A DNA stretch of 8,591 bases from NCBI GenBank assembly GCA_936941515.1, contig CAKZJI010000076.1:1-8591 (forward strand), in the 5' to 3' direction. The position numbers were made by a program, and so were the translations under genes. The stretch is from an uncultured Propionibacteriaceae bacterium. GTDB lineage: Bacteria > Actinomycetota > Actinomycetes > Propionibacteriales > Propionibacteriaceae. Each line of letters begins with the position of its first letter. Position 1 is the stretch's first letter. Of the stretch, positions 1 through 8,295 are shown piece after piece. Below the pieces are notes generated by a model that was given only the letters and a program-made list of their open reading frames with translations, was not told where the DNA came from and ran no database searches.

Positions 1-1582
1 AGACGGATACTTCTACAAGTTCGATGTCCGGAATATACAGGTCAGCTCACCCACGGGAGCTCGCACCGAGGTCCAGACCACCTCATCAAACTCGAACATC
101 CAGCTCAGGGTGGGCGACAAGAACACCGTATACAACACCCCACAGACGTATCGGCTCACCTATGAGGTCAGCGGAATTGTCTCTCCCCGGCATCCTGAGA
201 GCAAGTTGGATGAGTTCAGCTGGAATGTCATCGAGAACTGGGATTCCGAGATCAAGGACTTCCGTGTGGAGATCACCGGACCGGATGCCGTCTCAAAAGC
301 CGATTGCTTCCACGGGGACGGCCTCACGGACAGATGTAGCTCATCAGTCGCTGGCTCGTCAGCAACCTACACCCTCGACATTGTGCCTCGACGTTCCCCC
401 ATCCAGGTGGTCGCCGGTTTTCCCGCGGGCACTTTCCCCAACGTGACTCAGACCCTTGAGAAAACCCGCTCCATCGCGGATGTCTTTCAGCTAACCCCAG
501 CGACGGTAATCGTCAGCGGAGTACTGGGGGTGGGAGCAATAGCGGCCGTGGTGGCATTTGGCCTTCGCACAGGCCGAGATGAGGTGTATTTGGGTCTCAC
601 CCCAGGATTGACCCCCGCCCCAGGCATGCAGACGCTCATCGGAAAGCAACGGGGCAAGCCCAAGGTCACGGTGGCCTTCCAACCGCCCAGGGGCACCCGG
701 CCAGGTGAGATCGGCACTCTCGTGGATGCCACAGCGAATGATGTGGATATCTCCGCCACACTCGTCGATCTGGCAGTTCGAGGCTACCTGGTCATCACCA
801 AACTCGGTCACCAAGATCACCAGTTGACCCGCACTGGCAAGGACAGTAGCGAGCTGGTGGGCTACGAACAGCAGCTGCTGGCCGCGATCTTCGCCCAAGG
901 TGATCAGGTGACGCTCGAACAGCTGCGCAGCGAGTCCTACGGAGAGTTGCGCCCGAACATGCGCAGGAAGCTCTATGAACGAATGGTGGAGTTGAACTGG
1001 TTCCACAAGAATCCACGCGGCGCTGGCCGCCTCTGGAAGTTTTTTCTCGGAGGCGCGGTCCTTTGCATGAGTATCTTCCTCGGTCTGGCCGTCGGATCGG
1101 CAACCGGCTGGGGACTGCCCTTCGTCTCTGTTGGACTCCTCGGCATTGGTCTGATGACCCTGGCCTTTCGCCCGGCTCCCCGCACCGCAGAGGGCTCGGC
1201 TGCCCTGGCCCAGGCCAGGGGCTTCGAGCTGTATCTACGCACCGCTGAAAAAGATCAGCTGCGTTTTGAAGAGAAGGTCGACATCTTCAGCCGCTATTTG
1301 CCATACGCGATGATCTTCGGTGTCGCTGACCGTTGGACCAGGCTATTCGCCCAGCTCGGCGCCGAGGGGATCTACCAGGCGAACACCTCCTGGTATCAAG
1401 GCCCTGATCTTTATTCCGCTGGCCTGTTCTACGGTGGGATCAACGGCCTCTCTCAGGACTTCTCCCACTCCATGAGCAACGCCGCTACCTCGGCCGCAGC
1501 CTCGGCGAGCAGCTCCGGCAGTTCCGGGTTCTCGGGCGGTGGGGGCTTCTCCGGTGGAGGCGTCAGCGGAGGCTCCTGGTAG
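1..1582 (+). CDS. DUF2207-family predicted membrane protein, 5' end cut by the window edge
   Basis: The frame is open from base 2 to the TAG at 1580-1582, giving 526 visible residues, so the gene starts upstream; the in-frame GTG at 110 is unlikely to be the true start. Residues before about nt 500 form the C-terminal part of the extracytoplasmic DUF2207 beta domain, with two cysteines ten residues apart (near nt 305 and 335) that could form a disulfide. A membrane segment follows at about nt 500-565. Next comes a soluble region with family-like features: a PPRGTRPGEIGTL stretch followed by ATLVDLAVRGYLVI, which resembles a winged-helix-like start. A hydrophobic pair lies at about nt 1037-1099 and 1106-1168, followed by LPYAMIFGVADRW, another family hallmark. 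The protein ends in a Gly/Ser-rich tail finishing in GGSW, typical of the family. Function is unknown, with an envelope role assumed. It converges on metG. The first part looks less GC-rich (58% and 52% in nt 61-120 and 121-180) than other genes here. Confidence 0.9.
   Translation, partial: DGYFYKFDVRNIQVSSPTGARTEVQTTSSNSNIQLRVGDKNTVYNTPQTYRLTYEVSGIVSPRHPESKLDEFSWNVIENWDSEIKDFRVEITGPDAVSKADCFHGDGLTDRCSSSVAGSSATYTLDIVPRRSPIQVVAGFPAGTFPNVTQTLEKTRSIADVFQLTPATVIVSGVLGVGAIAAVVAFGLRTGRDEVYLGLTPGLTPAPGMQTLIGKQRGKPKVTVAFQPPRGTRPGEIGTLVDATANDVDISATLVDLAVRGYLVITKLGHQDHQLTRTGKDSSELVGYEQQLLAAIFAQGDQVTLEQLRSESYGELRPNMRRKLYERMVELNWFHKNPRGAGRLWKFFLGGAVLCMSIFLGLAVGSATGWGLPFVSVGLLGIGLMTLAFRPAPRTAEGSAALAQARGFELYLRTAEKDQLRFEEKVDIFSRYLPYAMIFGVADRWTRLFAQLGAEGIYQANTSWYQGPDLYSAGLFYGGINGLSQDFSHSMSNAATSAAASASSSGSSGFSGGGGFSGGGVSGGSW
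1526..1579 (+). repeat. Gly/Phe/Ser tandem repeat encoding the tail of the DUF2207 protein
   Basis: Three successive units of six codons each, of the form G-(F/V)-S-G-G-(G/S), end the protein just before or including the terminal Trp. The DNA copies differ at third positions, so the repeat is kept at protein level rather than being a fresh DNA duplication. Glycine-rich tails of this kind are common in DUF2207 proteins; their function is not known. Confidence 0.7.
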
Positions 1583-1632
1583 GCGCTTCCCGGCGACAAC
1601 CCCATGCCGTGTGACAGCCGCAGGAACCTGGA

Positions 1633-3420
1633 TCAGCTCTCAATCGGAGCCCAACTCGGCCCGGTCTGCCCCAGCTTCTCGTCGAGTTTCCTGAACAGTG
1701 GTGTCGGCTTGGCCAGCGGGGTACCCGCAACGATGGACCGACGCTCCCACGACGCCTGCTGGGAGGCATAGTCACCCGTCAGAATCGGGTAGCTGACGTC
1801 GCCATCGGCGACCTCCCGCAGCTCGGGCTGCGCCGCCCACACCCCCTCACCTCCGAGCGCTTCGAAGATCGCCTGGGCGGAATGCGGCAGGTAGGGGGTC
1901 AGGAGGGTGTTGCAGTCGGATACCACCTGCAGTGCCACGTGCAGCACCGTGTCACGCCGGGCCGGGTCGTCCTTCAGCTTCCAGGGTTCCTGGTCGGACA
2001 GGTATTTGTTGGCCAGGGAGACGATCCGCATCGCCTCGGTGATGCCGGCCTTGAACCGGCGGGCGGCGATATGCTCCCCCACCACAGCGAACGCCGCTGC
2101 CGAGGCGTCGAGTAGCTCTCGATCGGCATCAGTCAACTCACCTGCCGCGGGAATCGCTCCGTTGTTCTTGTGAGCCATGGAGATGGACCGATTGACGAGG
2201 TTGCCCCACTCGTTCGCCAGTTCGAAGTTGATCCGCCTGACGAATTCCTCCCAGGTAAAGTCCGTGTCCTGGTTCTCAGGGCCAGCCACGGCGATGAAAT
2301 AGCGCAGCGCATCGGGGCCGAATTCCTTCAGAAAATCGCCGACGAAAATGGATGCCCCGCGGGAGCTGGAGACCTTGGAGCCCCGCATGGTCATGAACTC
2401 CGACGACACCACCTCAGTCGGCAGCTGAAGTTCACCGAGCGCAGGCCACACCTGGCCGCCTGCAGCGCCCTGCCCATTCACGCCGAGCAGGATCCCCGGC
2501 CAGATGACGGAGTGGAAGACGATATTGTCCTTGCCCATGAAATAGAAGCTCTGGGCGGTCTCCTCGTTCCAGAACCTGCGCCAGACGTCCGGGTCGCCGC
2601 TGCGCCTGGCCCACTCAATGGATGCGGAGAGATAGCCGATGACCGCGTCAAACCAGACGTAGATCCGTTTCATGGGCGCATCGATCCAGCCCTCCAAGGG
2701 CACTGGAACGCCCCAGTCGAGGTCGCGGGTGATGGCCCTTGGCCGGATCTTCTCCAAAAGGTTGTGGCTAAACTTCAACACGTTGGGACGCCAGTCCTCA
2801 CGGGAGTCCAGCCACTGGGTGAGCTGTTCCGCGAGCTTCGGCAGGTCCAGGAAGAAATGCTCGGTCTCCACGAACTCCGGAGTCTCCCCATTGATGCGGG
2901 AGACTGGGTTGATCAGATCCACCGGGTCCAGCTGGTTGCCACAGTTGTCGCACTGGTCACCGCGGGCATTCCCGTAGCCGCAGATGGGACAGGTGCCCTC
3001 AATGAAACGATCCGGCAGGGTGCGTCCCGTCGATGGGGAGATCGCACCCATCTGGGTCTGAGCCTGGATGTATCCGTTGTCGTACAAGGCCGTGAAGACC
3101 TCCTGCACCACGCGGTAGTGGTTGGGAGTTGTCGTTCGGGTGTAGAGGTCATAGGACAGGCCCAAACCCTGCAGATCCTCGGCGATGACCCGGTGGTACT
3201 TATCCGCGCATTCTCGGGCCGACAATCCCTCAGAGTCCGCCTTCACCTGGATCGCGGTGCCGTGTTCATCCGATCCCGAGACCATCAGCACGTTGTGGCC
3301 CGCCATGCGCATGTAGCGCGCGAAAACGTCCGAGGGGACGCCGAAGCCGGAGACATGACCAATGTGGCGAGGCCCGTTGGCATATGGCCAGGCAACCGCC
3401 GCGAGAACATCAGAGCACAT
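1633..3420 (-). CDS. metG: Methionyl-tRNA synthetase (MetRS, class Ia)
   Basis: This enzyme charges tRNA-Met (initiator and elongator) with methionine using ATP, in the cytoplasm. The 595 residues contain all class Ia landmarks. [12 protein letters not shown], with the HIGH box at residues 19-22, lies near the N terminus. A zinc knuckle in the connective peptide has Cys144, Cys147, Cys157 and Cys160. The KMSKS loop appears as KVSSS at residues 349-353, in a GSKVSSSRG context, followed by [19 protein letters not shown]. The helical anticodon-binding domain includes [10 protein letters not shown], whose Trp480 matches the anticodon-stacking Trp of E. coli MetRS. The protein ends after that domain plus a short tail, and there is no C-terminal EMAP-like tRNA-binding domain. 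The start at 3420 fits the family N terminus (a few residues before AVAWPYA). No Shine-Dalgarno sequence precedes it, but a -10 box sits exactly where a leaderless mRNA would need it. It lies 40 bases after the preceding minus-strand gene and converges with the DUF2207 gene. Confidence 0.98.
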   Translation of the reverse strand: MCSDVLAAVAWPYANGPRHIGHVSGFGVPSDVFARYMRMAGHNVLMVSGSDEHGTAIQVKADSEGLSARECADKYHRVIAEDLQGLGLSYDLYTRTTTPNHYRVVQEVFTALYDNGYIQAQTQMGAISPSTGRTLPDRFIEGTCPICGYGNARGDQCDNCGNQLDPVDLINPVSRINGETPEFVETEHFFLDLPKLAEQLTQWLDSREDWRPNVLKFSHNLLEKIRPRAITRDLDWGVPVPLEGWIDAPMKRIYVWFDAVIGYLSASIEWARRSGDPDVWRRFWNEETAQSFYFMGKDNIVFHSVIWPGILLGVNGQGAAGGQVWPALGELQLPTEVVSSEFMTMRGSKVSSSRGASIFVGDFLKEFGPDALRYFIAVAGPENQDTDFTWEEFVRRINFELANEWGNLVNRSISMAHKNNGAIPAAGELTDADRELLDASAAAFAVVGEHIAARRFKAGITEAMRIVSLANKYLSDQEPWKLKDDPARRDTVLHVALQVVSDCNTLLTPYLPHSAQAIFEALGGEGVWAAQPELREVADGDVSYPILTGDYASQQASWERRSIVAGTPLAKPTPLFRKLDEKLGQTGPSWAPIES

Positions 3421-3426
3421 GGGCGA

Positions 3427-3432
3427 ATCTTA
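3427..3432 (-). promoter_or_regulatory. Putative -10 element for leaderless metG mRNA
   Basis: On the minus strand this reads TAAGAT, a full match to the actinobacterial TAnnnT -10 pattern. Six bases separate it from the A of the metG ATG at 3420, so transcription would begin on the start codon itself. No purine-rich ribosome-binding site lies between the two. I found no convincing -35 hexamer at a spacing of 16-18 bases, which is common for actinobacterial housekeeping promoters. The element lies in the 40-base gap downstream of the membrane-protein gene. Confidence 0.6.
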
Positions 3433-3460
3433 TCGGTTGCGGGCAGGCCTGCACTCAGGG

Positions 3461-4060
3461 TCAGGCACGGGCGATCCGGAAGCCATGCCAGCCGACGCTG
3501 ATGGCGCCGATCACCATCGCCAGAACCACCAGGGTCCCCAGATAGAACTGGAGTTGCCCGAACTCCTGGAGGAAGGGCCACAGCACCAGATAAAACAGCG
3601 CTGCGACACCCCCCCAGCCGACGACGCTCCATCCCACCCCGCGCAGGCCGTACCCAAGGCCCAGGGCGCATCCCAGGACGAACAGCGCGATGATCGGCAG
3701 ACCGTAGAGCAGGAACGCCCCCTCGGTGCGCCCACCGTCGCTGTGTCCTGTCACCATGCGCAGGAGGCTCCCCACAAGCTGCCAGATCATAGGCATCAGA
3801 GCACATGTGGCGATGAGAACGGGATAGACCCGTCTCCGGGCATAGCCCAGGGCGATGGCGAACCGGGCGCCCCACAGGAACAGCACGGGAACCATGGCGA
3901 TGCAGGCCAGCAGCAGCACACCCGCCGGCTCCTGGATGCTGTCCCGACGAAAAGTGGCCACCATGGCAAGGTCAGCCGCCCACGGCACCAGCGGCCACCA
4001 GAATCGCCACCCGAAACGACCTCCCAGTGCGGCGAGCACGGCGCCGATTTCCCCGATCAC
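3461..4060 (-). CDS. Polytopic membrane protein, likely membrane partner of the adjacent ABC ATPase
   Basis: This 199-residue, strongly hydrophobic protein has about five or six predicted membrane segments (roughly residues 21-36, 46-64, 78-100, 116-138, 143-163 and 171-191) and no signal peptide or known catalytic motif. It starts with GTG at 4060, overlapping the TGA of the ABC ATPase gene in GTGA, with a strong GAGGAG five bases upstream. Residues 65-77 (GARFAIALGYARR and the next Arg) resemble the 'LGxxRR' stretch seen in small ABC-2-type membrane subunits of Gram-positive bacteria. Together with the coupling to an ATPase gene, this points to a permease subunit. It is short for a typical ABC-2 permease, which usually has about 250 residues, so it may work as a dimer, or it may be an unrelated membrane protein. 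No substrate can be inferred, and I do not recognise a named family. Confidence 0.78.
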   Translation of the reverse strand: MIGEIGAVLAALGGRFGWRFWWPLVPWAADLAMVATFRRDSIQEPAGVLLLACIAMVPVLFLWGARFAIALGYARRRVYPVLIATCALMPMIWQLVGSLLRMVTGHSDGGRTEGAFLLYGLPIIALFVLGCALGLGYGLRGVGWSVVGWGGVAALFYLVLWPFLQEFGQLQFYLGTLVVLAMVIGAISVGWHGFRIARA

Positions 4061-4929
4061 TCTGTCTCCTCGTCTTCCTCGTCGACCAGCGCGTCCCGTC
4101 TGGGACCGATGAGCAGTTCTGCCAGCTCCCGCAGGGTGACCGGCTGCCCCTTCAGATCGCCCTCGGATCCCTTGCGGACCACGGCGCTGGCATAGGAGCC
4201 GACCCGGTCCAGACGACCCAGACGCGGCAGGGCGTCAACCTCTGCCACGGTTCCGCTGACGCGGGTGAAGGATGTGACCAGCCCCTTCACGGTGTCGGCG
4301 GCGGTGATGCGCCCGCCCTCCATCATCGCAACATGGTGGAACAGAGGCTCAGCCTCATCCACCAGGTGGGTGGAGATGATGAGGCTTCTCGGCACCGCGC
4401 GAAGCTCCTCCACGAGAACCCGCGTGAAGCGTGACCGGGCTGGCACGTCAAGTCCGCTGTAGGGCTCATCCAACAGAGTCAGGGGTGCCCGTGTCGCCAA
4501 GGCCAGGCTCAGGTAGGCGGCTGTCCGCTGACCCCGGCTGAGTGCCAGTGGGTGACGGCTCTCCGGGACGTCGAACCATGCCAGCAGCTCCTTGGCCCGT
4601 TCCATGTCGAAATTCGGATGGACCCGGCTGACATGCCGCGCGAGATCCCGCAGCCTCTGGTCACCTGCGTACGGCCAGTGGTCGGATGTCAGGTACACAG
4701 TGCCTGAGGCGGCCTCGGGAAGTTTCCGTCCGAAAACCCTCGCCTCACCCGTATACCGGGCCTCCCGTCCCGCCAGCAGCCGCAGCAGCGTCGTCTTCCC
4801 GGCCCCGTTTCGGCCGATCAGCCCTGTGACCCCGCCGACAGGACCAGCGAGGCTAACCTGCTGCAGCACCGCACGGGATCCCAGCCCTACCTGGACGTTC
4901 TCCAACGAGAAAGCCGCATCAACTGCCAT
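4057..4929 (-). CDS. ABC transporter ATP-binding protein
   Basis: A 290-residue ATPase subunit that would energise transport across the cytoplasmic membrane. Walker A is GRNGAGKT at residues 39-46, the signature is LSRGQ at 130-134, and Walker B is LTLLDEP at 150-156 with catalytic Glu155. The D-loop SGLD (158-161) and the switch His188 in STHL are also present. The Q-loop position reads VYLTSDHWPY and has no glutamine. About 100 residues follow the switch His and end in a very acidic tail (DEEDEETE). The overall pattern resembles the YtrB/CcmA-like group of exporter ATPases. I chose the ATG at 4929 over the upstream ATG at 5034: it gives the usual N terminus for the fold, and GAAGGA stands eight bases before it. 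The longer start would add 35 unlike residues and overlap the peptidase gene by over 100 bases. The chosen start overlaps the peptidase gene by 11 bases. Confidence 0.93.
   Translation of the reverse strand: MAVDAAFSLENVQVGLGSRAVLQQVSLAGPVGGVTGLIGRNGAGKTTLLRLLAGREARYTGEARVFGRKLPEAASGTVYLTSDHWPYAGDQRLRDLARHVSRVHPNFDMERAKELLAWFDVPESRHPLALSRGQRTAAYLSLALATRAPLTLLDEPYSGLDVPARSRFTRVLVEELRAVPRSLIISTHLVDEAEPLFHHVAMMEGGRITAADTVKGLVTSFTRVSGTVAEVDALPRLGRLDRVGSYASAVVRKGSEGDLKGQPVTLRELAELLIGPRRDALVDEEDEETE
4066..4071 (-). promoter_or_regulatory. Ribosome-binding site of the small membrane-protein gene
   Basis: GAGGAG on the minus strand, five bases before the GTG at 4060, inside the last codons of the ABC ATPase gene, which it makes acidic (Glu-rich). 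It supports the GTG start and translational coupling. Confidence 0.75.
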
Positions 4930-6982
4930 TTTCAGGGTCCTTCGCATGCACGGGGAGGTGCTCCTCCCACCAGTCCAGAATCGCATCAAACCGCTGGCGG
5001 CGATGCCACGGGGTGCCAGATCGGGAGAGTTCATGATTCTCCCCCGGGAAGATCAGCATCCGCGTCTCGACACCTCCCCGCCGCAGGGCTGCGAAATATC
5101 GCTGCGCTTGCTCCAGGGGGCAGCGCAGATCCTGCTCAGAATGGATGACGAGGGTGGGTGTCCTGACCTGCCCCACCTTCTCGTAGGGCGACTGCTCGGC
5201 GACGTGACGGGGATCCGATCCCACGTAGGCCTCGGAAAAGAACCACCCGATGTCGCTGGTCCCGACAAAGGCCGCGGGATCAAGATAGCCGCGCTCCACG
5301 ATCGCACCGGAGAAGCGATGGTCATGCGCGATGATCCAGGCCGTCAGGTAGCCGCCATAAGAGCCACCCATGATTCCGGTTCGCTGCCTGTCAAGGCTCG
5401 GCAGGCGATCGCATGCGCCTTCCAGGAAGGCGAGCACATCCGCCATGTCAACGGTGCCCATCCGCTCTTTGACGGCACGCCCATGGGCTACCCCATAGGA
5501 TGCCGAGCCACGCGGATTGCACAGGACAACGGCATACCCCGCCCCCGCATAGACCTGCGCCTCATCGAAGAAGCCCCAGCCATAGTTGGAGAACGGGCCG
5601 CCGTGGATGTTCAGCAGCACTGGATGAGGTCCTGGCCCCTCGGGCAGGAAGACCCAGCCGTGCACCTGCTGCCCATCCGGTCCCGTGACCACCAGTTCCT
5701 GCGGATGCACGAGCGTGGCTTCCTCACGCAAAGACCGGCTGAAGTCCGTGAGAGGAACCAGTCCATCCCGCTCGACCGTCATCAGCTCCGAGGGGACCGT
5801 GGGCTCGCTGACGATCACGACGACGCGCCCGGCCTGCTCCACAGCGCCGTTCACCACGCGGGGGCCGTCCACGAGAACCTCTGTCTCACCGTCTTCTCGG
5901 ATCACATGCAGTTCCCCGGCGCCCCGCACCCGAGCCGAGGCCAGCATGGCGTCCTCACCGTGGGGTTCCAGGCCGCCCCAGGAAGCGGTGTAGTCGGCAT
6001 CAGGCGGCGTAAGTCGCCTCGGGGGCCGAGAGCCGTCGGCGGGCATGGCCGCGACCGCCAGGTCCTGCCCCACGAAGTCAACTCCTTCTGGTCCCACCTC
6101 CTCACAGAACATGAACAGCGTCTGGCCGTCACGGCTGAACCGGGGATGGCGAAATGCCAGATGATCCTGTGGTCCCCCTGCCACCAGCTCTGGCTCACCA
6201 CCTGTGGCCCCCACCCGGTAGACCATGGACCTCAGGTCGGCGTCCTCCTCCTCGTGCAGGGCCGCAGCAAAGTAGATGAACCTTCCGTCAGGGCTGAACT
6301 CAGGCTGGCCACAGTCCGCGCCGGCCGGGGTCAGGAGCCAGGCGGGCGGCAGACCACGCCTACCCCCGAGATCAGCCCTCGGCTCGGGTTCCTCCGCTTC
6401 CACCGCCCGCCCGACGGGAGCCAGCCATGGCTCCTCATCCAGCGGAGGCAGGTCCATGACGTATATGCCACGCGGCCGGTCCCGGGTATAGCCGAGGCCA
6501 TTGGCCTGGTATTTGTTGGTGGTGATGAGCCGCGGGTTCTCCTGCTCGCCGCTAACGCCGTCGAGGGTTCCGTAGCGTCCCCTCTCAGGCTGTCTGGCGA
6601 CGAAGGCGAGGCGGCTGGCGTCGCGTGACCACGTGAACCCCTGAACCCCGAGCGGGGCGTCGGTCAGGATGCGAGGCTCCCCACCGGAGGCCTCGACGAT
6701 GGCAAGCTGCGCTCTGCCGTCGACACCGCGCAGGAACGCCAGCGTCCTGCCGTCCGGGCTGAATTGAGGTGCGGTGTCCGAGGTTCCTCGGGTGACTGGT
6801 CTCGGGGGCTCGGTTCCCGATGTCGGAACGCTCCACAACCGGCTGACCTGGCGATCCACCGCGAAGGAGGGATGCGCGGCGGCAAACACCACCCTGTCGC
6901 CAGCAGGGTTCAGAGTCGGGGCTGAGAGCAGGGTCATCCGGTCAAGGTCACGCGGTTTCACACCCATACCGTAAGGGGTCAT
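4919..6982 (-). CDS. S9-family (prolyl oligopeptidase / acylaminoacyl-peptidase type) serine peptidase
   Basis: This 687-residue enzyme has no signal peptide, so it is probably cytoplasmic and cleaves short peptides. Residues 1 to about 420 form a beta-propeller with PD40-like strands: LNPAGDRVVF (24), FSPDGRTLAF (74), WSRDASRLAF (118), FSPDGRFIYF (229) and FSRDGQTLF (282). Residues from about 430 onward form the alpha/beta hydrolase domain. HGGPFSNYGW (460) marks the oxyanion region, and the nucleophile is Ser541 in GGSYGG. Asp618 in HSEQDLRCP and His650 in GENHELSR complete the triad. This motif set fits the S9C acylaminoacyl peptidase group better than true prolyl oligopeptidase. The ATG at 6982 overlaps the thrE stop as ATGA. 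No clear Shine-Dalgarno sequence precedes it, so translation probably depends on coupling. Exact peptide specificity cannot be read from sequence. Confidence 0.95.
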   Translation of the reverse strand: MTPYGMGVKPRDLDRMTLLSAPTLNPAGDRVVFAAAHPSFAVDRQVSRLWSVPTSGTEPPRPVTRGTSDTAPQFSPDGRTLAFLRGVDGRAQLAIVEASGGEPRILTDAPLGVQGFTWSRDASRLAFVARQPERGRYGTLDGVSGEQENPRLITTNKYQANGLGYTRDRPRGIYVMDLPPLDEEPWLAPVGRAVEAEEPEPRADLGGRRGLPPAWLLTPAGADCGQPEFSPDGRFIYFAAALHEEEDADLRSMVYRVGATGGEPELVAGGPQDHLAFRHPRFSRDGQTLFMFCEEVGPEGVDFVGQDLAVAAMPADGSRPPRRLTPPDADYTASWGGLEPHGEDAMLASARVRGAGELHVIREDGETEVLVDGPRVVNGAVEQAGRVVVIVSEPTVPSELMTVERDGLVPLTDFSRSLREEATLVHPQELVVTGPDGQQVHGWVFLPEGPGPHPVLLNIHGGPFSNYGWGFFDEAQVYAGAGYAVVLCNPRGSASYGVAHGRAVKERMGTVDMADVLAFLEGACDRLPSLDRQRTGIMGGSYGGYLTAWIIAHDHRFSGAIVERGYLDPAAFVGTSDIGWFFSEAYVGSDPRHVAEQSPYEKVGQVRTPTLVIHSEQDLRCPLEQAQRYFAALRRGGVETRMLIFPGENHELSRSGTPWHRRQRFDAILDWWEEHLPVHAKDPENGS
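4938..4943 (-). promoter_or_regulatory. Ribosome-binding site that decides the ABC ATPase start
   Basis: GAAGGA on the minus strand, eight bases before the ATG at 4929 and within the 3' end of the peptidase gene. It is the main reason to prefer this ATG to the in-frame one at 5034. Confidence 0.75.
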
Positions 6983-8295
6983 GGCGTGCGGATGCCACGG
7001 GGGCCCAGTGGAAGACGCGGCCAGGGCAGCCGGCGGATCGGCACGGACATCGGCCGGGCCAGCGCAGCTCCCGCTGCAACCCCCGCCGCCAGCACAATCC
7101 CGGTGGCAGCAGCGATCATCAGATCCTGTTGACCATCGACGAAGATGGTGCTTCCCTGTCCCAGAGCGAGCTTCCTCACTCCCGCCCAGGTCACCAGCCC
7201 GGGAAGCACCGGGACGACGGAGGCCGTGGAGATCGAGTCCAGCTGCACCTTCAAGGCTCGCGATGAGACTGCGGCGGCCATGCCGATCGCTAGAGCCGCC
7301 ACTCCCGTCGCGGGAACAGGCGGCCAGTGCTGCGCGTCAAGCCACAGATAGAGGGCCCAGCCCGTCGCCCCAATCAGCCCGGAGCTGACCGTCGCCCTGC
7401 GTGATGCCCGAGTGCAGAAAGCCCACCCAGCGGCCACGATTCCCGCCCAGACAATGGAGGCGGGCCAGGAAAGCCCTCTCAGGGTGAAGTCAGCATCCAT
7501 CTCGACGGGAAGCCCTATCCAGGTGGTACCCGCCACGACGACACTGGCACCCAGCACCAGGCCAATGGTGACGGTCAGGCCGTGCAGAGCATGAGCTGTT
7601 CCGGTGACATAGAGCCCGGAGATGATGTCCTCGGATGCACCCAGGATCGCCAGGCCAGCCAGCATCGGGATGATGGCTGCGATGACGATGATGCTGGGGT
7701 TGATCCCCTCCAGTCCTGGCATCCCCCAGCCCTTGACCAGGGCGACCAGGGCCGCTGCGGCCGCCGCAAGCGCCCCGCCCACGCACTGCTGGAAGAACAC
7801 CGAGACCCGTCGTTCAGCCAGCCAGACCTGTGTCCGGTGGATGCACCAGGCGGCGACCAGCGCCAGGATCGCGACAACTGGCCTGGCCCCCAGCATGAGA
7901 GCCGCAGTTGCCGAGACCGCGCCGTATCCGAGGGACACATCAAGCCCACCCCAGCGTGCGGGACGCGACAGGATCGCCTCCACTCGGGTGCGGGAATGCT
8001 CAATGGTCTTCTCGGCGGCCTCCGATGCGACACGCTGCAGATGCGTGATCTTGAGGAAGTCCTGGTGGCCCACGGGCACCACCCGCATGGCCGTGATTGG
8101 GTCGCTGTCGGTGGTGGCACGCACTGAGACGATGATCGTGTTCTGGGTGACATCAGCTTGAAACTCAGTCATGCCGAAGTCACGCATGGAGTGGCGGGCG
8201 GCACGGATGGCTGACGACACGGAGGCTCCACAGGCCAGCATGCCGCAGCCAACCTCAAGCCCTAGGTCCAGGACGTCACGGGGCTCGGCATTCAT
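6979..8295 (-). CDS. thrE: Threonine/serine exporter, ThrE family
   Basis: This 438-residue membrane protein has the two-part ThrE layout. An N-terminal soluble region (about residues 1-115) contains the family-type stretch [15 protein letters not shown] (19-33), [13 protein letters not shown], and a later amphipathic stretch. About ten membrane segments follow, with loop charges such as ASEDIISG at 220-227. The second half (ThrE_2-like) contains [12 protein letters not shown] at 356-367, a recognisable family motif. In Corynebacterium glutamicum ThrE exports L-threonine and L-serine using the proton motive force; the same role is inferred here, and other small solutes are possible. The ATG at 8295 overlaps the rnhA stop as ATGA. 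The nearest purine-rich site is AGGA, about 12 bases upstream and weak, so coupling to rnhA translation is likely. The 3' end overlaps the peptidase gene by four bases. Confidence 0.87.
   Translation of the reverse strand: MNAEPRDVLDLGLEVGCGMLACGASVSSAIRAARHSMRDFGMTEFQADVTQNTIIVSVRATTDSDPITAMRVVPVGHQDFLKITHLQRVASEAAEKTIEHSRTRVEAILSRPARWGGLDVSLGYGAVSATAALMLGARPVVAILALVAAWCIHRTQVWLAERRVSVFFQQCVGGALAAAAAALVALVKGWGMPGLEGINPSIIVIAAIIPMLAGLAILGASEDIISGLYVTGTAHALHGLTVTIGLVLGASVVVAGTTWIGLPVEMDADFTLRGLSWPASIVWAGIVAAGWAFCTRASRRATVSSGLIGATGWALYLWLDAQHWPPVPATGVAALAIGMAAAVSSRALKVQLDSISTASVVPVLPGLVTWAGVRKLALGQGSTIFVDGQQDLMIAAATGIVLAAGVAAGAALARPMSVPIRRLPWPRLPLGPRGIRTP

Noticed and set aside
110..112. GTG at 110 as the start of the DUF2207 gene
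   Set aside because: The frame is open upstream to the window edge, the upstream residues continue the domain, and no ribosome-binding site precedes this GTG.
1583..1660. Possible bidirectional terminator between the DUF2207 gene and metG
   Set aside because: Only weak stems are visible (for example CGGC/GCCG, or GCTC/GAGC near 1636-1650), with long loops and no T run.
3421..3460. T-box or other tRNA-sensing leader before metG
   Set aside because: The gap is only 40 bases, far too short for a T-box, and the promoter position implies no leader at all.
2170..3501. 443-codon open frame on the plus strand, antisense to metG
   Set aside because: It lies opposite a complete, motif-rich metG, and its translation shows no family motif, so it is a shadow of metG codon bias.
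3362..4195. 277-codon plus-strand frame opposite the small membrane protein
   Set aside because: The translation is low-complexity, rich in His, Gln, Pro and Ser, which is what the complement of a hydrophobic membrane-protein gene gives.
4930..5034. Longer N terminus of the ABC ATPase, starting at 5034
   Set aside because: The 35 extra residues do not look like an ABC domain N terminus, the extension overlaps the peptidase gene by over 100 bases, and the inner ATG has a good GAAGGA site eight bases upstream.
4592..6628. 678-codon open frame on the plus strand, antisense to the peptidase and ABC ATPase genes
   Set aside because: It spans the junction of two well-supported minus-strand genes, its product is rich in Arg, Pro, His and Gln with no recognisable domain, and long antisense frames are expected in GC-rich DNA.
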